The translations under genes and the position numbers were made by a program. Below, one piece after another: positions 24,359-32,243 of a DNA stretch of 64,000 nucleotides (positions within the stretch are counted from its first letter, which is position 1; every line of letters starts with the position of its first letter). This DNA comes from Catellatospora citrea (lineage in GTDB: Bacteria > Actinomycetota > Actinomycetes > Mycobacteriales > Micromonosporaceae): positions 1,488,001-1,552,000 of the forward strand of contig NZ_RAPR01000001.1 of assembly GCF_003610235.1 (NCBI RefSeq), given 5' to 3'. The notes below the pieces were generated by a model that was given only the letters and a program-made list of their open reading frames with translations, was not told where the DNA came from and made no database searches.

Positions 24359-25765
24359 GTGTACCTGCTGATCAAGGGCGGCACGGTCGTCACCGCGACC
24401 GGCGCGCACCCCGCCGACGTGCTGGTAGAGGGCGAGAAGATCGCCGGGCTGTTCTCGCCCGACAGCACCCCGCCGGTCGAGGGCGCGCAGGTGGTGGACG
24501 CGAGCGGCAAGTACGTCATCCCCGGCGCGGTCGACGTGCACACCCACATGGAGCTGCCCTTCGGCGGCACCGCCGCCTCGGACACGTTCGAGACCGGCAC
24601 CCGCGCCGCGGCGTTCGGCGGCACCACCACCATCGTCGACTTCGCCGTGCAGCGCACCGGCGAACGGGTCCCGGACGGGCTGGCCGCCTGGCACGCCAAG
24701 GCCGACGGCAACTGCCACGTCGACTACGGCTTCCACATGATCATCGGCGGGGTCGACGACGAGTCCCTCAAGGCCATGGACTCGCTGGTCGAGTCGGAGG
24801 GTGTGACCAGCTTCAAGCTGTTCATGGCATACCCCGGCGTGTTCTACAGCGACGACGGCCAGATCCTGCGCGCCATGCAGAAGGCCCGCGACAACGGCTC
24901 CATGATCATGATGCACGCCGAGAACGGCATCGCCATCGACGTCCTCATCGGCCAAGCCCTCTCCCGCGGCGAAACCGACCCGATCAACCACGGCCTCACC
25001 AGACCCGCCGAACTCGAAGCCGAAGCCACCCGACGCGCGATCTCCCTCGCCCAGGTCGCCGGCGACACCCCGCTCTACATCGTGCACCTGTCCGCGTCAC
25101 AAGCCCTCGAAGCCGTCGCCGCCGCCCGCGACACCGGCCGCAACGTCTTCGCCGAAACCTGCCCCCAATACCTCTACCTGACTCTCGAAGACCAGCTCGG
25201 CGCACCCGGCTTCGAGGGAGCCAAGTGGGTCTGCTCGACGCCGCTGCGCTCCAAGCACGAGAGCCACCAGCGCGACCTGTGGCGCGGCCTGCGCACGAAC
25301 GACCTCGCCGTGGTCTCCACCGACCACTGCCCCTTCTGCTTCAAGGAGCAGAAGGAACTCGGCCTCGGCGACTTCTCGAAGATCCCCAACGGCATCGGCG
25401 GCGTCGAACACCGCGTCGACCTGCTCTACCAAGGCGTCGTCGACGGCAAGCTGTCGCTGGAGCGCTGGGTGGAGACGATCGCGACGACGCCGGCGCGCAT
25501 GTTCGGCCTCTACCCCCGCAAGGGGGTGCTCGCCCCCGGTTCCGACGCCGACATCGTCGTCTACGACCCGAACGGCCGCACCCGGATCAGCGTCGACACG
25601 CACCACATGAACATGGACCACTCCGCCTACGAGGGCTACGAGATCGCCGGCAAGGTCGACACCGTCATCTCCCGCGGCACCGTCCTGGTCGCGAACAGCG
25701 AGTTCCACGGCCACAAAGGCCACGGCCGCTACCTCCCCCGAGGCCTCTCCACCTACCTGCAATAA
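24359..25765 (+). CDS. hydA: Dihydropyrimidinase / D-hydantoinase
   Basis: This is a 468-residue zinc amidohydrolase. The HxH metal pair is in VDVHTHMELPFGG and the carboxylated lysine in SFKLFMAYPGVF. Further ligands are in MMHAENG and IVHLSAS, with the catalytic Asp in VSTDHCPF. It opens the dihydropyrimidine or hydantoin ring to the N-carbamoyl amino acid used by the upstream amidohydrolase. The GTG start has an AGGAGG site 8 nt before it. The stop codon overlaps an intergenic repeat. Confidence 0.93.
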   Translation: MYLLIKGGTVVTATGAHPADVLVEGEKIAGLFSPDSTPPVEGAQVVDASGKYVIPGAVDVHTHMELPFGGTAASDTFETGTRAAAFGGTTTIVDFAVQRTGERVPDGLAAWHAKADGNCHVDYGFHMIIGGVDDESLKAMDSLVESEGVTSFKLFMAYPGVFYSDDGQILRAMQKARDNGSMIMMHAENGIAIDVLIGQALSRGETDPINHGLTRPAELEAEATRRAISLAQVAGDTPLYIVHLSASQALEAVAAARDTGRNVFAETCPQYLYLTLEDQLGAPGFEGAKWVCSTPLRSKHESHQRDLWRGLRTNDLAVVSTDHCPFCFKEQKELGLGDFSKIPNGIGGVEHRVDLLYQGVVDGKLSLERWVETIATTPARMFGLYPRKGVLAPGSDADIVVYDPNGRTRISVDTHHMNMDHSAYEGYEIAGKVDTVISRGTVLVANSEFHGHKGHGRYLPRGLSTYLQ

Positions 25766-25810
25766 GGAAGGGCACCTTCACATCGCTCTGCGTAGAGGAA
25801 GGGCACCTTC
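25764..25810. repeat. GAAGGGCACCTTC intergenic repeat, copy 1
   Basis: Two arms AGGAAGGGCACCTTC (25765-25779 and 25796-25810) lie in direct orientation around the 16-nt spacer acatcgctctgcgtag. Each arm is itself a quasi-palindrome (GAAGG/CCTTC). The element begins inside the dihydropyrimidinase stop codon. Related copies occur at 52235, 58241 and 58889. Confidence 0.85.
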
Positions 25811-25866
25811 TTAACCCTCCACCCCCTGCCACCAGCAGCAACGTCAGCTCGAAAGGAATGCGCACA

Positions 25867-26871
25867 GTGGACATCGGGGTCGTGTTCCAGCTGGACCCGC
25901 CCGCGCGGCGGGTCGTGGAGCTGTCGCAGCGTGCCGAGGCCGCCGGGTTCAGCCACGTATGGTCGTTCGACTCCCACCTGCTGTGGCAGGAGCCGTACGT
26001 CATCTACAGCGCCATCCTCGCCGCCACCGAGAAGGTCATCGTCGGGCCCATGGTCACCAACCCCGGCACCCGTGACGTCACCGTCACCGCCAGCACCTTC
26101 GCCACCCTCAACGAGATGTACGGCAACCGCACCATCTGCGGCATCGGCCGCGGCGACTCCGCCCGGCGCACCCTCGGCCTGCCCCCCGTCGACATCGCGC
26201 ACCTGCGCGAAGCCGTCGGCGTGATCCGCGCCCTGGCCAACGGGCGTGAGGCGACGCACCGCGGCATCGAGATGCAACTGCCCTGGGTCAAGGAGTCGGC
26301 CCTGGAGGTGTGGGTCGCCGCGTACGGCCCCAAGGCGATCAAGGTGACCGGCGAGGTCGGCGACGGCTTCATCCTGCAGCTCGCCGACCTCGACATCACC
26401 GAGTGGATGATCCGGCACGTACGCCGCGCCGCCGAGCAGGCCGGACGGGACCCGGCCGCGGTCAAGATCTGCGTCGCCGCACCCGCGTACGTCGGCGACG
26501 ACCTGGCCCACCAGCGCGACCAGGTGCGCTGGTTCGGCGGCATGGTCGGCAACCACATCGCCGACATCGTCGCCCGGTACGGCGACCACGGCGCGGTGCC
26601 GCACGCGCTGGCCGAGTACATCAAGGGCCGGCAGGGCTACGACTACGCCGAGCACGGCCGCGCCGACAACGCGCACACCGCGTTCGTCACCGACGACATC
26701 GTGGACCGGTTCTGCGTGCTCGGCCCCGCCCAGGCCCACATCGAGAAGCTGACCCGGCTCAAGGAGCTGGGCGTGGACCAGTTCGCGGTCTACCTCCAGC
26801 ACGACGACATGGACCACACCCTGGCCGCGTACGGCGACACGATAATCCCGGCGATCAAGGCCCTGGGCTGA
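25867..26871 (+). CDS. F420-type LLM class oxidoreductase (TIGR03842-like)
   Basis: The 334-residue luciferase-like TIM barrel has the family opening VDIGVVFQLDPPARRVVELS and the segments FSHVWSFDSHLLWQEPY and CGIGRGDSARRTLG. Members like this recur beside hydantoinase genes in actinomycetes, so a role in pyrimidine or hydantoin oxidation/reduction is inferred; use of F420 rather than FMN is inferred too. A GAAAGGA site fits GTG at 25867 better than the ATG 9 nt upstream. The 3' end overlaps the convergent thg1-like gene by 17 bp. Confidence 0.85.
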   Translation: MDIGVVFQLDPPARRVVELSQRAEAAGFSHVWSFDSHLLWQEPYVIYSAILAATEKVIVGPMVTNPGTRDVTVTASTFATLNEMYGNRTICGIGRGDSARRTLGLPPVDIAHLREAVGVIRALANGREATHRGIEMQLPWVKESALEVWVAAYGPKAIKVTGEVGDGFILQLADLDITEWMIRHVRRAAEQAGRDPAAVKICVAAPAYVGDDLAHQRDQVRWFGGMVGNHIADIVARYGDHGAVPHALAEYIKGRQGYDYAEHGRADNAHTAFVTDDIVDRFCVLGPAQAHIEKLTRLKELGVDQFAVYLQHDDMDHTLAAYGDTIIPAIKALG

Positions 26872-27625
26872 GCCCGACGGCGACCTGCTCGATCAGGGTG
26901 CGGTAAGCGTCCTTCATGGGCAGCTCGCGTTCGACGCGGATGCGGCGGCGCGTCGCGGTGACGTCGACACCGCGCACCGGGTCATGGCCGGGCCGGTCGT
27001 ACGTCTCCCACCACAGCCCGACGCCCCGACGCTGCCAGGTCGGCAGTTCGTTGAAGTTGATCCCGTGCTGGAACAGCAGCTCGTTCTTGCCCGCGGTCGT
27101 CGCGCCGTCGAGGACGCGGGTGGCCTGCGCGCGGCTGTGTCCCGCTTCGCGCAGCGTCCAGTAGCACCAGCCGTTCAGGGCACACCGGGTCGCGTCGGAC
27201 TGCCGCCAGGAGAAGTAGTCGGCCACGTCGGCGACCGAGACGCCGAGCCAGATCCGCGAGTCGAAGTGCGCCGGCACGCCCGCGTCATGCGTGAACGTCG
27301 CGCTGGCGATACCGGCGGAGATCGAGACAAGCTTCTCCACGCTGCGGCCGAACAGGTCGAAGCCGGGCGGCAGCAGCACGGAGATCTCGTCGCTCTCGGT
27401 GTACGCGTACCGCCCGCCGAGCTCGGTCAGCAGCGCCGTCGCGGTGGCGACCATGTGCCCGCTGAACCGCTCGTCGAACGGCTTGTCGAAGTGCTGCTCG
27501 GTGAACCGCGAGAAGCCCCGCCCGTCCAGCCGCAGCACCGTCCACGCACCGGGCAGCACGGTCAGGCCGTGGAAGTACTCCCGCGCCCGCTGCCCGGCCT
27601 CGAACTCGTCGGCGTCCACGGTCAC
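26855..27625 (-). CDS. tRNA-His guanylyltransferase (Thg1)-like protein
   Basis: The 256-residue protein shows the Thg1 polymerase core. The first metal aspartate is Asp34 in LRLDGRGFSRFT, with Asp79-Glu80 in YTESDEISVLL and a downstream SWRQSDATRCALNGWCYW segment. The Thg1 family adds nucleotides in the 3'-5' direction to RNA 5' ends. Bacterial Thg1-like proteins repair truncated tRNA 5' ends in vitro. The GTG start overlaps the stop of the upstream kinase gene (GTGA), so the two are coupled. Confidence 0.88.
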   Translation of the reverse strand: MTVDADEFEAGQRAREYFHGLTVLPGAWTVLRLDGRGFSRFTEQHFDKPFDERFSGHMVATATALLTELGGRYAYTESDEISVLLPPGFDLFGRSVEKLVSISAGIASATFTHDAGVPAHFDSRIWLGVSVADVADYFSWRQSDATRCALNGWCYWTLREAGHSRAQATRVLDGATTAGKNELLFQHGINFNELPTWQRRGVGLWWETYDRPGHDPVRGVDVTATRRRIRVERELPMKDAYRTLIEQVAVGLSPGP

Positions 27626-28143
27626 TCCTCCTCGTCCAGCGCCTCGACAAGGAACCCGCCGGCACCGTCGAAACCCACCGTGTACAGCCGGTCGAACCCG
27701 TCCGCCCGGCGCGGTCGGCGCAGTTCCCGCAGCACGGCACGCAGCCCGGCGTCCGGCACCCGGGTGCGGTCGTCGCGGGCGGCGTTGCGGGCCGCCGAGC
27801 CCGCCGGGTCGGGCGGAAACCAGTAGCCGACGACGGTCGCGCCGTGTTCCCGGGCGGCGTCGATCAGCGGCTGCCACTGTGCCGGGGACGGGTTGGTGTT
27901 GTCGACGACGACGCTGCGCCCTGCCGCGAGCGCCTCGCTGACCAGCAGCATCTGACGCCGCTGCCGGTTGCGGGCGTTGCGGAAGTCGTCCTTGCTCACC
28001 ACGGCCCGGCCGTCGGCCAGGACCATCCGGCAGAAGGTGCTCTTTCCCGACGCCTGCAACCCGATCAGCACCGCCACCTCAGCAGCCCGCAAACCGTGCG
28101 CCACCGCATCGGCCAACTCCAGGCCCGCAGGGATGCCTTTCAC
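27622..28143 (-). CDS. P-loop polynucleotide-kinase-like protein
   Basis: The 173-residue protein has Walker A IGLQASGKSTFC and the DDFR element in VVSKDDFRNARNRQ. VVVDNTNPSPAQWQPLI matches the substrate/lid region of T4 Pnk-type kinases, and an Arg lid is seen near RNAARDDRTRVPD. Such kinases phosphorylate RNA or DNA 5'-OH ends. The coupled Thg1-like gene suggests joint end repair of RNA. I chose GTG at 28143; the frame is open to 28194, and no ribosome site is visible for either. Confidence 0.75.
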   Translation of the reverse strand: MKGIPAGLELADAVAHGLRAAEVAVLIGLQASGKSTFCRMVLADGRAVVSKDDFRNARNRQRRQMLLVSEALAAGRSVVVDNTNPSPAQWQPLIDAAREHGATVVGYWFPPDPAGSAARNAARDDRTRVPDAGLRAVLRELRRPRRADGFDRLYTVGFDGAGGFLVEALDEEE

Positions 28144-28150
28144 CCGCGAG

Positions 28151-28156
28151 AGTGTG
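28151..28156 (-). promoter_or_regulatory. Candidate -10 box of the kinase-thg1 operon
   Basis: On the minus strand CACACT stands 7 nt before the GTG at 28143, which fits a leaderless start. Confidence 0.25.
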
Positions 28157-28227
28157 CCCGATCCCCCACAACCACCACCACCCGGCTCCACCACACCCGC
28201 ACCCCGCCCGAACCTCGCCGGTCGCGC

Positions 28228-28287
28228 GCAGTTTCGGGGAAACTGCAGGTATCAGCGCAGGCATTGCTGCACTTTCCCCGAAACTGC
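28228..28287. repeat. Inverted repeat with GTTTCGGGGAAAC core
   Basis: The arms GCAGTTTCGGGGAAACTGCA (28228-28247) and TGCACTTTCCCCGAAACTGC (28268-28287) pair over 19 of 20 bases around a 20-nt loop. Each arm is quasi-palindromic. It lies 25 nt beyond the stop of the small-protein gene at 28313, in a 420-bp stretch between the kinase gene and the DHA2 exporter. Confidence 0.8.
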
Positions 28288-28312
28288 AGGCGCCGTTGGC
28301 GCGATGCCCCGT

Positions 28313-28534
28313 TCACCGCACGTCGGCGGCGTTGCGGTTGCGGGGCCGCCGGGCGGCGCCGGACGGTCGCACCCGACGCCGGGACGGCCGACCGGCCACG
28401 CCCCGCCCTGGCACGCACGCGGTCAGAGCCGCCTGGGGCGGCGGCGGCACGACGGGCCGCCGCCTGCGACACCGGGCCAGGACGGCCGACGACAGCGCGG
28501 CGAGCACCCCGGCCAGCAGTGCACCGCAGGGCAT
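28313..28534 (-). CDS. Small membrane protein after the DHA2 gene
   Basis: The 73-residue frame begins MPCGALLAGVLAALSSAVLA (one hydrophobic helix) and continues with a strongly basic tail (RCRRRRPVV, RRPRNRN). A GAGGAGG ribosome site stands 8 nt before the ATG. The start lies 29 nt after the exporter stop, so cotranslation with the exporter is plausible. No family is recognised, and the basic tail could reflect non-coding sequence, so this is tentative. Confidence 0.5.
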   Translation of the reverse strand: MPCGALLAGVLAALSSAVLARCRRRRPVVPPPPQAALTACVPGRGVAGRPSRRRVRPSGAARRPRNRNAADVR

Positions 28535-28563
28535 GACCGTTGCCTCCTCAGCCGTCCCGGACG

Positions 28564-30117
28564 TCAGACCTCGACCAGCTCGGGCTCCGGCGTGGGGGCG
28601 GGCAGGTCGACGCTGGACCGCAGGGTGATCTTCGGCAGGGCCAGCGCGGCGAGCACCCCGACCACCCCGATCGCCGCCGACACCAGGAAGATGTGGCCAG
28701 TGGCGTCGCCGTACGCCTCCCGCACGATCGCCTGGGCGGCGGGCGGCAGGGCCTTGAGGTTGAGCGAGCCGCCGCCCGCCCCGGCGGGCAGGCCCGCGGC
28801 CGCGAGGTGGGACAGGATGGTCGTCTTGACCCGCTCGGCGAGGATCGCGCCGAGCACGGACACGCCGATGGTGCCGCCCAGCGAGCGGAAGAAGGTGACC
28901 GCGCCGGTCGCCGCGCCCAGGTCCTTCAGCGCGGCCGTGTTCTGCACGGCGAGCACCAGGTTCTGCATGGTCATGCCGACGCCGGCCCCGGCCAGCAGCA
29001 TGCCCGCGCCGACGAAGGCCAGTGGCGTGTCGTGGTCGATGAACGACAGGCCGATGAAGCCTACGACCAGCACGATCGCGCCGGTGACGATGTACGGCTT
29101 GACCTTGCCGGACGTGGTGACCATGCGGCCGGTGACCGTCGAGGAGATCAGCACGCCGAGCATCATCGGCATGGTGAGCAGGCCCGCCTCGGTCGGCGTG
29201 TAGCCGCGCCCGACCTGGAAGTACTGGCCGAGGAACACCGCGCCGCCGAACATGGCCATGCCCACGGCGAGGCTGGCGAGGATGGCGAGGGCCGGGACCC
29301 GCTGCCGGATCACGTCGAGCGGCACGACCGGCCGCTCGGCACGGCGTTCGACCAGCACGGCGAGGCCGAGCACGACCAGCGCGGACAGCACCATGGCGGC
29401 GGTCTGCCAGGACAGCCAGGCGAACGAGTTGCCGACGAAGGACACCCAGATCAGCAGGGTGCTCACGCCGACGGCGATCAGTCCGGCTCCGAGGTAGTCC
29501 ACCTTGCCCTTCGACCGGGCGCCCGCCGGCAGGTGCAGGGTGAACTGCAGCAGGAAGAACGCGATGACCGCGATGGGCACGCCGATGAAGAAGCACCAGC
29601 GCCAGCCCAGCCACGAGGTGTCCACGATCAGGCCGCCGAGCAGCGGTCCGGCCAGCGTCGCCACGGCCATGACGCCGCCGAGGTAGCCGTTGTAGCGGCC
29701 GCGCTCGCGCGGCGGGATCATCGCGGCGATCACGATCTGCACCAGGGCCTGCAGGCCGCCGACGCCGATGCCCTGGAACGCGCGCGCGGCGATGATCTGC
29801 GGGGTGTCCTGCGCGAAGCCGCTGATCAGCGAGCCGAGCACGAAGATGCCGATGGCGATCTGGACGAGCAGTTTCTTGTCGAACATGTCCGCCAGCCGCC
29901 CCCAGACCGGGGTGGTGGCGGTCGCGGCGAGCAGGGTCGACGTGACGACCCAGGTGTACTGCGTCTGGGTGCCGTTCAGTTCGCCGACGATGCGGGGCAG
30001 CGCGGTCGACACGACGGTCGAGCTGATCATGGCGACGAACAGCACGAGCAGCAGCCCGCTCAGGGACTCCAGGATCTCGCGGTGGTTCATGCGTACGGGT
30101 GGGGACACGGTGCTCAT
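28564..30117 (-). CDS. DHA2 (EmrB/QacA) family MFS exporter
   Basis: The 517-residue protein with 14 helices has the family pattern in STALPRIVGELNGTQTQYTW, motif A in PVWGRLADMFDKK, and QGIGVGGLQALVQIVIAAMI. Members expel lipophilic drugs, dyes or lipids using the proton gradient. The ATG at 30117 removes a long non-homologous N-terminal extension. A perfect 15-nt palindrome 22 nt upstream suggests repression by a MarR- or TetR-type protein not encoded next to it. Confidence 0.9.
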   Translation of the reverse strand: MSTVSPPVRMNHREILESLSGLLLVLFVAMISSTVVSTALPRIVGELNGTQTQYTWVVTSTLLAATATTPVWGRLADMFDKKLLVQIAIGIFVLGSLISGFAQDTPQIIAARAFQGIGVGGLQALVQIVIAAMIPPRERGRYNGYLGGVMAVATLAGPLLGGLIVDTSWLGWRWCFFIGVPIAVIAFFLLQFTLHLPAGARSKGKVDYLGAGLIAVGVSTLLIWVSFVGNSFAWLSWQTAAMVLSALVVLGLAVLVERRAERPVVPLDVIRQRVPALAILASLAVGMAMFGGAVFLGQYFQVGRGYTPTEAGLLTMPMMLGVLISSTVTGRMVTTSGKVKPYIVTGAIVLVVGFIGLSFIDHDTPLAFVGAGMLLAGAGVGMTMQNLVLAVQNTAALKDLGAATGAVTFFRSLGGTIGVSVLGAILAERVKTTILSHLAAAGLPAGAGGGSLNLKALPPAAQAIVREAYGDATGHIFLVSAAIGVVGVLAALALPKITLRSSVDLPAPTPEPELVEV

Positions 30118-30138
30118 GCGAGGCAGCCTCGCACAAAC

Positions 30139-30153
30139 TTGCGCAGTGCGCAA
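30139..30153. promoter_or_regulatory. Operator palindrome TTGCGCA-G-TGCGCAA
   Basis: A perfect 7-bp inverted repeat with a single central base lies 21 nt upstream of the DHA2 exporter ATG. A partial half-site (TTACACTGCACGCAA) follows at about 30156. Confidence 0.55.
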
Positions 30154-30247
30154 AATTACACTGCACGCAACTATGCCGTGACGGCACGAATTTCTCCGAT
30201 GGCCGCGCCGTCCATCGAGGACCGCGACCAGGCCGGCGGTGCGCGGG

Positions 30248-31393
30248 TCAGGCCGCGGGCAGCGGATACCGCGCGCGCAGCCGGGCCAGCGCCGGCGGGT
30301 GCACGTTCGCGGCACTGAGGTCCTGGTCGTAGTGGGCCAGCACGCGCCGGTCCATGACGGCCCGCCACAGCGGCGGCACCAGCGCCACGACGATCATCGT
30401 GGCGTAGCCGGCGGGCAGCCGCGGCGAGCTGTCGAAGCTGCGCAGCACCTGGTAGCGCCGCAACGGGTTGGCGTGGTGGTCGCTGTGGCGCTGCAACTGG
30501 AACAGGAAGACGTTGGTGACGACCCGGTCGCTGTTCCAGCTGTGTCGCGGGTCGACCTTGTCGTAGCGGCCCGCGGCGTTGCGCGGGCGGGCCAGCCCGT
30601 AGTGCTCCAGGTAGTTGACCACTTCGAGCAGCGCGAAGCCGACCACCGCCTGTGCCGCCAGCAGCGGCAGCACCACGGGGCCGAACCAGGCGGTCAGCCC
30701 GGCGAACAGCACCACCGTCATGACCCAGGCGTTGAGCACGTCGTTGCGCCAGGTCCACGGGAAACGCCCGCGCAGCCGGAAGCGCGCGGCCTCCAGCCGC
30801 CAGGCCGAACGCAGGCTGCCCAGCACCGTACGCGGCAGGAAGGTCCAGAAGCTCTCCCCCAGCCGGGCGCTGGCCGGGTCCTCCGGGGTGGCCACCCGCA
30901 CGTGGTGGCCGCGGTTGTGCTCGACGTAGAAGTGCCCGTAGCCGGTCGGCGCGAGCGCGATCTTCGACAGCCACCGCTCCAGGCGCTCGCGCTTGTGCCC
31001 CAGCTCGTGCGCGGTGTTGATGGCGATGCCGTCGACGATGCCGATGCTCAACACCAGCCCGGCCGCGCCGAACAGGCTCAACCCGCCCCGCGCCCACACG
31101 GCACAGCAGGCGGCCAGTGCCGCGTACTGCAGGGGCAGGTAGAGGTAGGTGAGCACGCGGTAGTAGCGCGAGCGCTGCAGCGCGGCGACCGCGTCCTCGG
31201 GCGGGTTCTGCCGGTCGTCGCCGACCAGCAGGTCGACCAGCGGGATGAGTCCGAACACGACGGCGGGTGTGAGCCACCAGCCCCACTCGTGCCCGCCGTG
31301 GGCGATGGCCAGGCCCTGGAAGGGCAGCGTGGGCACGAGCAGGGCCGCGGGCCAGAGCCAACGGCGGGGGTCGCGCCAGGTCGCTTCGCTCAT
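30248..31393 (-). CDS. alkB: Alkane 1-monooxygenase
   Basis: The 381-residue membrane di-iron hydroxylase has the AlkB histidine boxes HELGHK, EHNRGHHVRVATPEDPASAR and LQRHSDHHANP, plus the HYG motif NYLEHYGL. It inserts oxygen at the terminal carbon of medium-chain alkanes, using electrons from rubredoxin. No rubredoxin or rubredoxin reductase gene is adjacent. A TetR gene diverges 85 nt away. Start is ATG at 31393; the 21 extra upstream codons overlap the promoter region. Confidence 0.92.
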   Translation of the reverse strand: MSEATWRDPRRWLWPAALLVPTLPFQGLAIAHGGHEWGWWLTPAVVFGLIPLVDLLVGDDRQNPPEDAVAALQRSRYYRVLTYLYLPLQYAALAACCAVWARGGLSLFGAAGLVLSIGIVDGIAINTAHELGHKRERLERWLSKIALAPTGYGHFYVEHNRGHHVRVATPEDPASARLGESFWTFLPRTVLGSLRSAWRLEAARFRLRGRFPWTWRNDVLNAWVMTVVLFAGLTAWFGPVVLPLLAAQAVVGFALLEVVNYLEHYGLARPRNAAGRYDKVDPRHSWNSDRVVTNVFLFQLQRHSDHHANPLRRYQVLRSFDSSPRLPAGYATMIVVALVPPLWRAVMDRRVLAHYDQDLSAANVHPPALARLRARYPLPAA

Positions 31394-31445
31394 GGTCGCC
31401 TCCACGATGAGGGGTGTACGGCGAGAATCCCACCGCCATCGACTG

Positions 31446-31472
31446 TTGACAATCACGAGTATTTTGTAAAGT
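31446..31472 (+). promoter_or_regulatory. Candidate leaderless promoter of the TetR gene
   Basis: TTGACA (31446-31451), a 15-nt spacer and TAAAGT (31467-31472) end 6 nt before the ATG at 31479. The spacer is shorter than the usual 17 nt. AT-rich half-sites (TTGACAAT, ATTTTGTAA) overlap the promoter and could be the TetR operator. Confidence 0.4.
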
Positions 31473-31478
31473 CATGGG

Positions 31479-32117
31479 ATGTCGCCCTCTTCTCGCCGAC
31501 CGCTGCCCGCGCTGATCCCGCCGTTGCGGCCCGATCGCGACACCACCCGGGCCGCGATCGTGGCCGCCGCCCGGGAACTGACGGTCACCCGCGGCTGGGC
31601 CGAGGTGCGCATGGCGGGCGTCGCCGAGCGGGCCGGGGTGAGCCGGCAGACCGTCTACAACGAGTTCGGCGGGCGTGCCGGGCTGGCCGACGCCATGGCC
31701 GACGCCGAGATCGAGCTGTTCACCGCGGGCGTACGCGCGGCCCTGTTCGCGCACGGGTCGCACGTGCGGGCGGCGGTCGCCGCCGCGGTGCGGTTCGCCC
31801 TGGACGAGGCGGCCGCGAATCCGCTGATCCGCGTCATCCTGACCAGCTCCCGCGGCGGCGCGGACCCGCTGCTGCCCTACCTGACCACCCGGTCCGACGT
31901 GGTCCTGGCGGCCGCGGCGGTGCCGCTGCTGGAGTGGGCCGGCGCGTTCCTGCCCTCGGTCGAGTCCGACGAGCTGGCGTTCGCCGCCGACACGGTCATC
32001 CGCCTGGTGGTGAGCCACATCGTGCTGCCGCTGCGGCCGGTCGAGCACACCGCCGACGCGCTCGCCGGGCTCGTCGTGCTGCTGCTCGACGCGTCGCGGC
32101 GGCACGCGCCCCGCTGA
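31479..32117 (+). CDS. TetR family regulator divergent to alkB
   Basis: The 212-residue protein has an N-terminal TetR HTH (AARELTVTRGWAEVRMAGVA, ERAGVSRQTVYNEFGG) and an all-helical ligand domain. TetR repressors next to alkB in other actinobacteria control alkane hydroxylation. The head-to-head position here suggests the same role plus self-regulation. Confidence 0.88.
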   Translation: MSPSSRRPLPALIPPLRPDRDTTRAAIVAAARELTVTRGWAEVRMAGVAERAGVSRQTVYNEFGGRAGLADAMADAEIELFTAGVRAALFAHGSHVRAAVAAAVRFALDEAAANPLIRVILTSSRGGADPLLPYLTTRSDVVLAAAAVPLLEWAGAFLPSVESDELAFAADTVIRLVVSHIVLPLRPVEHTADALAGLVVLLLDASRRHAPR

Positions 32118-32243
32118 CCGGATCCCGCCGCGTCGGGTACACGCCATGGCGTTTTGTCCATGTTAGGGATACGTCGCCGGTAAACTGAGCCCGACAGCTG
32201 TGCCCCGGACGGGCTGCGCCCCGAACAGGACGGGGGAACGGGT

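Noticed and set aside
28970..30087. Long plus-strand frames opposite the DHA2 exporter
   Set aside because: They are His/Asp/Gln-rich and match the antisense of a membrane protein gene; no start signal or domain.
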